DNA of 5,389 nucleotides from Verrucomicrobiota bacterium (GTDB taxonomy: Bacteria; Verrucomicrobiota; Verrucomicrobiia; Limisphaerales; AV2). A model generated the notes under the pieces. That model was not told the origin of the DNA. It saw nothing but the letters and a program-made list of their open reading frames with translations, and made no database searches. The translations under genes were made by a program, and so were the position numbers. Below, piece by piece: positions 1 through 5,236 of this stretch; position 1 is the first letter of the stretch; every line of letters starts with the position of its first letter. The stretch is from assembly GCA_003219345.1 (NCBI GenBank), contig QHOP01000462.1, forward strand, positions 1 through 5,389. Direction: 5' to 3'.

Positions 1-1772
1 AGAATCGGCTCGTGCTTGGCGAAGATCGGATCGAGTGAAGTGTTTCGCGCGATGCTCTTGAGCGTGATGTGCGGAACTGTTTTGCAATGGAAAGTCACTC
101 GCCGACCCGTGCGTTTTCCATCCTCGCCGGTTTCGGCGATCCACTCACCGCGCTTGTTTCGGTCGAGGTCTTCAGCACTCAATTCGCGCAACTGGTAATA
201 CAAGAAGCGCGCGGTCATTAGGCGCTGCCGTGCGAGCGCCAGAGCCACACGGCTGGTGTCGCATGTAATCCAACGCCGTCCCCACTGCTCGGCCACATAC
301 GCTGTTGTCCCGCTACCGCATGTCGGGTCTAAAACCAAATCGCCGGGATCTGTTGTCATCAACACGCAGCGCTCGATGACTTTCGTGTTGGTTTGAACCA
401 CGTAGATTTTATCTTTTGCTCCTGCGACATCCGCCCAAAGATTTGTCAGCGCGACACAGCCGAAATCAGACAGGCGCTTCTTGAAACGAATTTGGTTTTT
501 GCCACGGAGAATCCGCTGAGCGTTTACAACTCGTTTCATGTCTTCCTCGTTGTGCTTCCAGCAGTTGTTTGAAGCGGGCCGAAACTCCTCGCCTTCGTAG
601 GTGATCGGGTAAAGCTGCGTCCGAAACTCACCGCCCGAACTCAGTTGGTCTGAGTATACCAACTCGACGCCCTGCTTTAACAACTCAGGCAATCGGTCCT
701 CGTCTTCTTCAGTCGGCGTTCTTAGTTCACCGTTCGAGAATTCAAGCTTGTCGTAGTCGTCGGGAATCGAGTCTGCACCGAATTTCGTGACGAACAGCGG
801 TTGAATCTTAACCTTAGATTTTTCGCGGGCGTACCAAAGGAGATAGTCGTTGATGGGTTCGAGTGTTCCACCTTTCTGATTTCCCTTCTTCTTAACCACG
901 ATTGTTACCACTTGGTTCGCCGTTCCGAACACTTCATCCATCACGCAGCGCACGCGATGGAAATTCTCATCACTGATTTGCACGAAGATGCTGCCGCTAT
1001 CAGCGAGAAGTTCCTTTGCCATTGTCAACCGGTCGCGCAGGTAGGCGAGATACGAGTGGATGCCGAGCGTCCAGGTATCGCGGTAAGCTTTCACCATCTC
1101 CGGCTCACGGGTGAGGTCCTGCTCGCGGTCTTTCACGTCGCGTCGGCCGAGTTGTGGCTGAAAGTTGGAGGCAAATTTGATGCCGTAAGGCGGGTCGAAG
1201 TAAATCATCTGCACTTTGCCCGCGAGGTCTTCGCGGCGCGCAAGGCTCGCCATGACCTGCAGCGAGTCGCCAAGAATCATTCGGTTGGCCCAGTCCACGT
1301 CGTGCTGATAAAACTGCACAGCCTGCGTATAACTCTGCTGTGGGTCAGCAAAGAGGTCGCGCTGCACGTCCTCGCGCGCCAGCACGCGCAGAATCGCCTG
1401 CGTGGAAACCCGCTCGTGAATGTGCAAGGCCACCGGCTCGACCTCGAACCACGGCTTCTCCCGTTTTCCGCTCCATTCGAGCCAGGGTTCGTGCTTGCGA
1501 AGCGCGGCGGCAAGGAGCTTCGCATCAGCGGGCTTCAACGGCTCGCGACTGGCTCTGCGCAAGAGTTCCGGTAACTCGTCCGCCTCAACAGAAGCCGAAC
1601 GCAGCACCGGCGGCAGATGTGGATTGTATTCGTACCGGATTTTCGGCGCGTCGTGAAGGACACCCTGAGCTGCAAGTCCGGCAGGCGGATTGTTCTTCCG
1701 CTTGCTGTGATACTTGTAGCTCGCGACTGATTCCCCGGTATCCCCCGACGGCGCAGTGTTTTTCCGTGGCAT
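1..1772 (-). CDS. Site-specific DNA methyltransferase (N6-adenine/N4-cytosine type, type III Mod-like), N-terminal 590 residues, cut by window edge
   Basis: This would transfer a methyl group from S-adenosylmethionine to an exocyclic amino group of a base in a recognition site. In the translation I see catalytic motif IV, DPPY (residues 193-196), inside MIYFDPPYGIKF. Motif X-like TNTKVIERC (461-469) comes next, then the AdoMet-binding motif I, DPTCGSGT (482-489). DPPY before the glycine-rich motif is the beta-class order seen in type III Mod subunits. NRMILGDSLQVMASL (163-177) just before DPPY is also typical. A charged N-terminal region of about 150 residues precedes the catalytic core; residues 300-440 probably hold the target-recognition insert. 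ATG at 1772-1770 is the only ATG start available, because an in-frame TGA lies eight codons upstream (1797-1799). No good ribosome binding site is visible. The frame is open past position 1, so the C-terminus is missing. A partner helicase/nuclease gene may follow beyond the left edge. Methyltransferase class is confident; exact base and type III assignment are inference. Confidence 0.93.
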   Translation of the reverse strand, partial: MPRKNTAPSGDTGESVASYKYHSKRKNNPPAGLAAQGVLHDAPKIRYEYNPHLPPVLRSASVEADELPELLRRASREPLKPADAKLLAAALRKHEPWLEWSGKREKPWFEVEPVALHIHERVSTQAILRVLAREDVQRDLFADPQQSYTQAVQFYQHDVDWANRMILGDSLQVMASLARREDLAGKVQMIYFDPPYGIKFASNFQPQLGRRDVKDREQDLTREPEMVKAYRDTWTLGIHSYLAYLRDRLTMAKELLADSGSIFVQISDENFHRVRCVMDEVFGTANQVVTIVVKKKGNQKGGTLEPINDYLLWYAREKSKVKIQPLFVTKFGADSIPDDYDKLEFSNGELRTPTEEDEDRLPELLKQGVELVYSDQLSSGGEFRTQLYPITYEGEEFRPASNNCWKHNEEDMKRVVNAQRILRGKNQIRFKKRLSDFGCVALTNLWADVAGAKDKIYVVQTNTKVIERCVLMTTDPGDLVLDPTCGSGTTAYVAEQWGRRWITCDTSRVALALARQRLMTARFLYYQLRELSAEDLDRNKRGEWIAETGEDGKRTGRRVTFHCKTVPHITLKSIARNTSLDPIFAKHEPI

Positions 1773-1837
1773 AGGCTGAGTTCGCTCGCGTGCGAATCAG
1801 CCCTGTCTGGTGACTGTCTCCAAGGGTTACCGTACCC

Positions 1838-1870
1838 AAAAAAGTGGGACGTGCTTACTCACGTCCCACT
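1838..1870 (-). terminator. Strong intrinsic (rho-independent) terminator
   Basis: The arms at 1843-1853 and 1860-1870 are perfect 11-bp complements (AGTGGGACGTG / CACGTCCCACT) around a 6-base loop. On the plus strand the hairpin is preceded by six A at 1838-1843, so on the minus strand it is followed by a U tract. That is the standard intrinsic terminator layout and fixes the direction as minus. It sits 66 bases upstream of the methyltransferase start, so it would stop transcripts arriving from the right before they reach that gene. It ends either a separate small RNA or an attenuated leader. Confidence 0.85.
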
Positions 1871-1988
1871 ACGGGCACTGGTATGCCCTTGGAAGAACGC
1901 TTTGGGCACGCCCCAGGCGGGGCGTGCTTTCAAGCGCTGTCTTCCAAGCGAATTTACCAGTTTCGTAATGGACAGCAGCCGAAGCTAC
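1838..1988 (-). ncRNA. Candidate structured RNA (about 150 nt): UUCG hairpin, long rod, terminator
   Basis: Read on the minus strand, three structures follow one another. First is a 5-bp hairpin (1984-1988 with 1975-1979) capped by a UUCG tetraloop. Next is a rod with helices 1964-1971:1866-1873, 1955-1961:1877-1883, 1940-1948:1888-1896, 1932-1936:1898-1902 and 1919-1927:1906-1914, closed by a 4-base loop. Last is the intrinsic terminator. Two positions (1968:1869 and 1987:1976) are G.U wobbles when read as minus-strand RNA but A.C mismatches as plus-strand RNA, which supports transcription leftwards. A possible promoter lies just upstream. I do not recognise the family: it lacks the large central bubble of 6S RNA, and I see no SRP, RNase P or tmRNA signature. 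It may be an independent small RNA or the attenuator leader of the methyltransferase gene; the sequence does not decide between them. Confidence 0.5.
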
Positions 1989-1992
1989 GCGA

Positions 1993-2020
1993 AATGTATT
2001 TTGTAAAAAAGTTTAGTTAA
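1993..2020 (-). promoter_or_regulatory. Possible sigma-70-type promoter for the structured RNA / methyltransferase leader
   Basis: On the minus strand TTAACT (2020-2015) and TACATT (1998-1993) are separated by 16 bases. Each matches 4 of 6 bases of the housekeeping -35 and -10 consensus. The AT-rich stretch stands out from its GC-rich surroundings. Transcription would begin near 1986-1988, exactly where the UUCG hairpin begins. The motifs are weak individually; position is the main argument. Confidence 0.35.
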
Positions 2021-2104
2021 TCATCATTCTTGATGCGCCGAACGCTGAGGAGATTAGCCGAACCGCCAGCGCAGCGACAATTCCAGAATTTCTGCATGCC
2101 GTCA

Positions 2105-2169
2105 CGAGCGAGCCTGGTCGAATCACCGAGACAAGCGTGCCTTGCGCCTTCGATTGTATGGCTCGCTCG
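2105..2169. repeat. Inverted repeat, 10-bp perfect arms
   Basis: CGAGCGAGCC at 2105-2114 is perfectly complementary to GGCTCGCTCG at 2160-2169, with 45 bases between. A small CAAG/CTTG pairing (2132-2135 with 2141-2144) lies inside, so a two-tier hairpin is possible on either strand. No U tract follows in either direction, so a terminator is unlikely. It could be a short palindromic repetitive element or part of the abiE control region. Confidence 0.5.
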
Positions 2170-2344
2170 CGCCGTCAATGTTGTTCGCCCCTGTTTGCCC
2201 TTGCGACTCCACATGTGACCGCGTTCGCTTCGCCGGGAGGGACGGCGCTTAGGAAGGCACGCTTGAAGTGTGCATGTCTTCATTCACGAGCGACAATCGC
2301 CTTGCCATCTGCTTGATTTAGGCGCTATTGTTCAAGCGTGGCTT
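2133..2344. repeat. Three copies of an 11-bp element upstream of abiEi (possible operators)
   Basis: AAGCGTGCCTT occurs at 2133-2143, again in inverted orientation at 2254-2264, and as AAGCGTGGCTT at 2334-2344. The last copy is a perfect dyad (AAGC-GTG-GCTT). Copies two and three extend to a 14-bp inverted pair (2254-2267 with 2331-2344) with one mismatch. AbiEi antitoxins of the studied Streptococcus system bind inverted repeats at their own promoter and repress it. Copy three lies immediately downstream of the predicted -10 and over the abiEi start region, a sensible repressor site. The operator role is inferred. Confidence 0.45.
2302..2331 (+). promoter_or_regulatory. Possible abiEi promoter
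   Basis: TTGCCA (2302-2307) matches 5 of 6 bases of the -35 consensus and TATTGT (2326-2331) matches 4 of 6 of the -10, with an 18-base spacer. Transcription would start near 2338. The mRNA would then carry at most about 12 leader bases before ATG 2350, or would be leaderless if the GTG at 2338 were used. That fits the absence of any Shine-Dalgarno sequence here. Confidence 0.35.
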
Positions 2345-2349
2345 TAACT

Positions 2350-3078
2350 ATGCGCCCTAATTTAATCAAAAGCCTGCAAACGGCCTTCCCGCGAGGCACG
2401 CCGTTCGATCACCAGGAACTGACGAAACTGGGCGTGTCGTCGGCGCTGGCGCATCATTATTTGAAGTCGGGATGGCTGGTGCGGTTGGGGCGCGGCGTCT
2501 TCATGTTTCCGAACGACACTTTGCGCCGGGAGGATTGTTTGAAATTCCTGTCGAGCCGAGTGCCGGGCTTTCACGTGGGCGGCAAGACGGCCTTGGCCTG
2601 GCGCGGCATCCGCCACAATATCCCGGCACGCGAACAGCTCTCGTTGTGGGGTGAGGGCAAGACCAGGTTGCCGGACTGGTTTCAGAAACTTTATCCCTCG
2701 CGCTACACCGCGCGAAACCCATTTTCCACACTGCCGAAGAACTTCGGCTTGCAACCGCTGCCGGAAACGCCGGGCGGTGTTCTCGTGTCCGTGCCGGAAA
2801 GGGCGTTGCTGGAAATGTTGAGCGAGGTCGGAGTTCACCAGGGAATCGAGGAAGCCCGCAATATCATGGAGGGCGCAAGGTCGCTGAGACCGGACGTGTT
2901 GACAACGCTGCTTAAAAACTGTCGGCGCATCAAAGTCATGCGACTTTGTGTGCGCTGGGCTGATGAATTGAATTTGCCGTGGGCAGCCGCTGCGAAAAAC
3001 GCAGTGGGAAACGGGCTGGGACAGAGTCGCTGGACCGCCCGCCTCAAAGACGGAACGACGCTTGTGCTGAACCCGTGA
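2350..3078 (+). CDS. abiEi: Type IV toxin-antitoxin system AbiEi family antitoxin
   Basis: AbiEi proteins are the antitoxin and transcriptional repressor of the AbiE phage-defence/toxin-antitoxin system. They counter the AbiEii nucleotidyltransferase without stable complex formation (type IV). The 242-residue product shows the family layout. An N-terminal winged helix-turn-helix includes GVSSALAHHYLKSGW (28-42) and the wing LVRLGRGVFMF (43-53). Then come VGGKTALAWRGIRHN (76-90) and the conserved C-terminal block SVPERALLEMLSEVGVHQ (147-164). The ending DGTTLVLNP is also typical of complete members. Length is normal and the reading frame is intact. I chose ATG 2350; an in-frame GTG at 2338 would add four residues, and neither has a ribosome binding site. 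The stop overlaps the start of the downstream toxin remnant by one base (TGATG), the usual translational coupling of abiE pairs. Possible operators lie upstream. The oddity is that its partner toxin is truncated. Confidence 0.93.
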   Translation: MRPNLIKSLQTAFPRGTPFDHQELTKLGVSSALAHHYLKSGWLVRLGRGVFMFPNDTLRREDCLKFLSSRVPGFHVGGKTALAWRGIRHNIPAREQLSLWGEGKTRLPDWFQKLYPSRYTARNPFSTLPKNFGLQPLPETPGGVLVSVPERALLEMLSEVGVHQGIEEARNIMEGARSLRPDVLTTLLKNCRRIKVMRLCVRWADELNLPWAAAAKNAVGNGLGQSRWTARLKDGTTLVLNP

Positions 3079-3218
3079 TGGACAAAGCCTACATCGAAAT
3101 CGCCCGTCTCCTGCTCGAAAGCACTCCCGCGATCTTCGAGACGAGGTTATTCGCGATGAAAGGTGGCACGGCGATCAATCTCTTCATTGAGGACATGCCG
3201 CGGTTGTCGGTGGATTAA
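3078..3218 (+). pseudogene. abiEii: AbiEii/AbiGii-type nucleotidyltransferase toxin, truncated to 46 residues
   Basis: The frame starts in the normal place, with ATG overlapping the antitoxin stop by one base. It reads as the beginning of an AbiEii toxin: MDKAYIEIARLLL, then FAMKGGTAINLFIEDM, then PRLSVD. KGGT (28-31) is nucleotidyltransferase motif I. In complete toxins PRLSVD continues into the Asp-x-Asp metal-binding motif (SVDID) and a protein of about 280-310 residues. Here TAA follows the first aspartate (D46), so the second catalytic aspartate and the rest of the enzyme are missing. The next 64 bases contain no toxin-like sequence in any frame, so this is a deletion rather than one frameshift or stop mutation. 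The sigma-factor gene begins directly after. No enzymatic activity is expected from the fragment. Confidence 0.88.
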
Positions 3219-3245
3219 CCCGCCCGTTTCTGCCTGAAAATGCTT

Positions 3246-3268
3246 TGTAACCTTTTCGCGCCGGCGTC
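3246..3268 (+). promoter_or_regulatory. Possible ECF-type promoter of the sigma-factor gene
   Basis: TGTAAC at 3246-3251 followed by CGTC at 3265-3268 resembles the AAC/CGTC pattern of promoters read by ECF sigma factors, which often transcribe their own genes. The 13-base spacer is shorter than the roughly 16 expected, so this is tentative. The site begins only 27 bases after the truncated toxin stop. Confidence 0.3.
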
Positions 3269-3282
3269 CATATATTGGTAAG

Positions 3283-4479
3283 ATGATGACCGATGACATG
3301 GAGTTGGTGCGGGAATATGCACGGCACGGCTCCGAGGAGGCTTTTGCCACGCTGGTTTCACGGCACATCAACCTGGTTTATTCTGTCGCCCTACGCCGGC
3401 TACATGACGCCCATTTGGCGGAAGAAGTCACCCAGGCCGCTTTCATCATTCTGGCGCGCAAGGCGGGATCACTCAACGCGAAGACGATTCTCTCTGCCTG
3501 GCTTTGTCGCACCGCACAATACGCCGCCGCCGATGCGTCCAAAATGCAACGCCGCCGCCGGCGACGCGAACAGGAGATGCACATGGAATCTGTTTTGAAC
3601 CAAACTGAACCCGAATCCTCACCCTGGACCGACATCGCTCCGCTGCTGGACACTGCAATGGCGCAGCTTGGCGAGAAAGATCATAGCGCTGTTGTGCTCC
3701 GGTTTTTTGAACGCAAGGATTTGAAACAAGTCGGAGCCGCGTTAGGAGTCAGCGAAAACGCGGCCAAGACACGCGTAAGCCGCGCGACTGAGAAATTACG
3801 CAAGTTTTTTATCAAGCGTGGAATCACCTTGTCGGCGGCCGCGATCGGAGGAGTGGTTTCGGCCAACTCCATTCAAGCCGCACCGATTGGGCTGGCGACA
3901 TCCGTCACGGTCGCCGCCGTCAAAGGGACCGTCGTGACGACCTCAACTTTAACCCTCATCAAAACAACACTGAAGCTTATGGCATGGACAAAACTCAAAA
4001 CCGCAGTTGTCGTTGGCGCGATTGCCAGCATTGCCGCCGGCACCGCAACCGTCGTGGTGCTCAAGGTCAACGCACAGACCAACGTCGCGAAAGCGTCGTC
4101 CAAATCGTCGGCGCTCGCCTTCGCCGGCTTCGCCACACCTGAAGCAGCGCTTAAATCGTTCGTTTGGTCGGAGAGCACCGGAGACCTGGATAAGCTCTTG
4201 TCTGCTTGTACCCCGGTGCAAGCGGAACGCTTCAGGGCAAAGACCATTGGCAAATCCAAAGACGAGCTTAGGCGCCTCATGGTGCAGGAGGCCGGGAACC
4301 GAGCTAATTACGAAATCACTAAAAAAGAAATCATATCCGATGATGAAGTCCGCCTTCACCTGAGGGTCCAGCCGTATCCTGGCCATCCCAACGTCGGCAA
4401 TGACGTCCAGGTGATGCAGAAGATTGGTGACGAGTGGAAATACGCCGGCAAATACGGCGTGGACGTGAAGGAAAATTGA
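3283..4479 (+). CDS. ECF-like sigma-70 family RNA polymerase sigma factor with membrane-spanning C-terminal extension
   Basis: The protein directs RNA polymerase to a subset of promoters. Residues 7-85 match sigma region 2 (ELVREYARHGSEEAFATLV, HINLVYSVALRRL, HLAEEVTQAAFIILARKA). A basic linker (KMQRRRRRREQE, 88-99) follows. Residues 119-178 are region 4 with its helix-turn-helix (LKQVGAALGVSENAAKTRVSRA). An ordinary ECF factor would end near residue 185; this one has 398. The extension has a small-residue hydrophobic stretch (181-213), a clear transmembrane helix (about 239-260, TAVVVGAIASIAAGTATVVV) and a terminal domain of about 120 residues starting at FATPEAALKSF (280-290). The topology predicts sigma domains inside the cell and a C-terminal sensor-like domain outside. 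Start is ATG 3283; an ATG directly after it (3286) is equally possible. No strong ribosome binding site is seen. Similar fusions are common in Pedosphaera-like Verrucomicrobiota. Target genes are unknown. Confidence 0.88.
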   Translation: MMTDDMELVREYARHGSEEAFATLVSRHINLVYSVALRRLHDAHLAEEVTQAAFIILARKAGSLNAKTILSAWLCRTAQYAAADASKMQRRRRRREQEMHMESVLNQTEPESSPWTDIAPLLDTAMAQLGEKDHSAVVLRFFERKDLKQVGAALGVSENAAKTRVSRATEKLRKFFIKRGITLSAAAIGGVVSANSIQAAPIGLATSVTVAAVKGTVVTTSTLTLIKTTLKLMAWTKLKTAVVVGAIASIAAGTATVVVLKVNAQTNVAKASSKSSALAFAGFATPEAALKSFVWSESTGDLDKLLSACTPVQAERFRAKTIGKSKDELRRLMVQEAGNRANYEITKKEIISDDEVRLHLRVQPYPGHPNVGNDVQVMQKIGDEWKYAGKYGVDVKEN

Positions 4480-4582
4480 AAATCCTGCGGGTTCTGTCCC
4501 GGCCGTCAGCCGAAGCCTTTTGCTCTTCGAAGCAGGAAACGGGACCTGACACGAACTTCTCGGGCCGCGGTGTCCTATAGGT

Positions 4583-5236
4583 ATGAACGTAAAACGCGCT
4601 TTCACGCTCATTGAACTGCTGGTGGTCATTGCCATCATCGCCATCCTGGCCGCGCTCCTGCTGCCGGCACTGAGCCGCGCCAAAGACACGGCAAAGCGAA
4701 CCGCCTGCGCCAGCAATCTGAGGCAGGTCAACCTGGCGATACGCCTCTACGCGGATGATTGCGCGGATTGTTTGCCGGTTTTGCCGGATCCCAACCCTTA
4801 TCCCAACGGAGTCGGCGCGTATTACAAACAACTCGTCAAAGGCTATCTGGGCCTGACCGGCCCCCCATCACCGGACGAAAAAGTCTTCATCTGTCCGTCG
4901 GATCGAATCCTTCACACACAAGTCGTGCATGCGTTCACGAGCTACACGTTCAATGGTTACGAAACGGATTCAGGCGACTTGCCTCGCATAACGGGTCAAA
5001 AGTTGAGCGCGATCAAAAATGCGACGAAGGCGGTATTGGCAGGCGAGTATCCGGCGTTTTTCGGAGGCTCGTGGCACCCTTTCATGAATCAAGACCATCT
5101 CGACGCAAAAAACGTACTGAGTTTTGTCGATGGGCATGTGGGCTTTGTTAAGACTTATTGGGACGGTGTTGCCGGCTCGCAGCCACGCAATTATGAGCCT
5201 CCGCCCGGATACGATTACAATTGGGACGGGCAATGA
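4583..5236 (+). CDS. Type II secretion/type IV pilus-like pseudopilin (prepilin N-terminal methylation motif, verrucomicrobial type)
   Basis: The 217-residue product starts with a class III prepilin signal. A short basic leader MNVKRA is followed by FTLIEL and a hydrophobic helix to about residue 30, ending LLPALSRAK. A prepilin peptidase would cut between A6 and F7 and methylate F7; E11 is the mature E5 needed for pilus assembly. The -1 residue is alanine instead of the usual glycine. The mature part has VFICPSDR (101-108), the family's CPxD-like segment, and a C-terminal HLDAKNVLSFVDGHVGF (172-188), resembling the H-x9-DG tail of planctomycete/verrucomicrobial pseudopilin-like proteins but with ten residues between H and DG. 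Cysteines 60 and 63 form a CxxC pair. Such proteins are highly multiplied in these genomes and individual roles are mostly unknown. The start is fixed by the signal. The gene begins 103 bases after the sigma-factor gene on the same strand. Confidence 0.9.
   Translation: MNVKRAFTLIELLVVIAIIAILAALLLPALSRAKDTAKRTACASNLRQVNLAIRLYADDCADCLPVLPDPNPYPNGVGAYYKQLVKGYLGLTGPPSPDEKVFICPSDRILHTQVVHAFTSYTFNGYETDSGDLPRITGQKLSAIKNATKAVLAGEYPAFFGGSWHPFMNQDHLDAKNVLSFVDGHVGFVKTYWDGVAGSQPRNYEPPPGYDYNWDGQ

Larger units (their letters stand above)
1773..2349. other. 577-bp structured intergenic region without a convincing gene
   Basis: This gap lies between the divergent starts of the methyltransferase (minus) and abiEi (plus). 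It holds the terminator, rod RNA and possible promoter on its left side. Its right side has a 12-bp palindrome (2079-2090, AATTC-CA-GAATT), a 65-bp inverted repeat (2105-2169) and three copies of an 11-bp element. Open frames of 62 and 88 codons exist on opposite strands between 2017 and 2283, but they overlap each other and have no recognisable motif. No tRNA was seen. Confidence 0.7.

Noticed and set aside
801..1574. Plus-strand open frame of 257 codons
   Set aside because: It lies wholly antisense to the methyltransferase coding sequence, whose motifs are unmistakable, and its own translation has no recognisable domain.
1585..1839. Minus-strand open frame of 84 codons starting upstream of the methyltransferase
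   Set aside because: It is in a different frame, overlaps the methyltransferase N-terminus and the terminator region, and shows no motif.
1838..1988. Structured RNA as 6S, SRP, RNase P, tmRNA or retron msr-msd
   Set aside because: It lacks the large central bubble of 6S, the SRP GGAA-loop helix, and RNase P and tmRNA core sequences. No reverse transcriptase gene is in the window for a retron.
2112..2128. tRNA T-arm-like sequence GGTCGAATCACC
   Set aside because: The loop is one base short, the stem does not pair over five bases, and no acceptor or anticodon arm is found around it.
2017..2283. Minus-strand frame of 88 codons and an overlapping plus-strand frame of 62 codons (2030-2218)
   Set aside because: They overlap on opposite strands with Arg/Ser/Ala-rich low-information translations and no ribosome binding site. 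Neither is recognisable, and the region is better explained by repeats and regulatory sites.
3219..3282. Continuation of the AbiEii toxin in another frame after 3218
   Set aside because: None of the three forward frames after the stop gives the expected ID-x-hydrophobic continuation or any toxin-like residues.
4496..4545. Hairpin GTCCCG/CGGGAC with inner CGAAG/CTTCG between the sigma factor and pseudopilin genes
   Set aside because: The stems are short with large loops and no U tract follows, so I do not call it a terminator.
3949..4731. Minus-strand frame of 260 codons
   Set aside because: It is antisense to both the sigma factor and the start of the pseudopilin, with no family signature.
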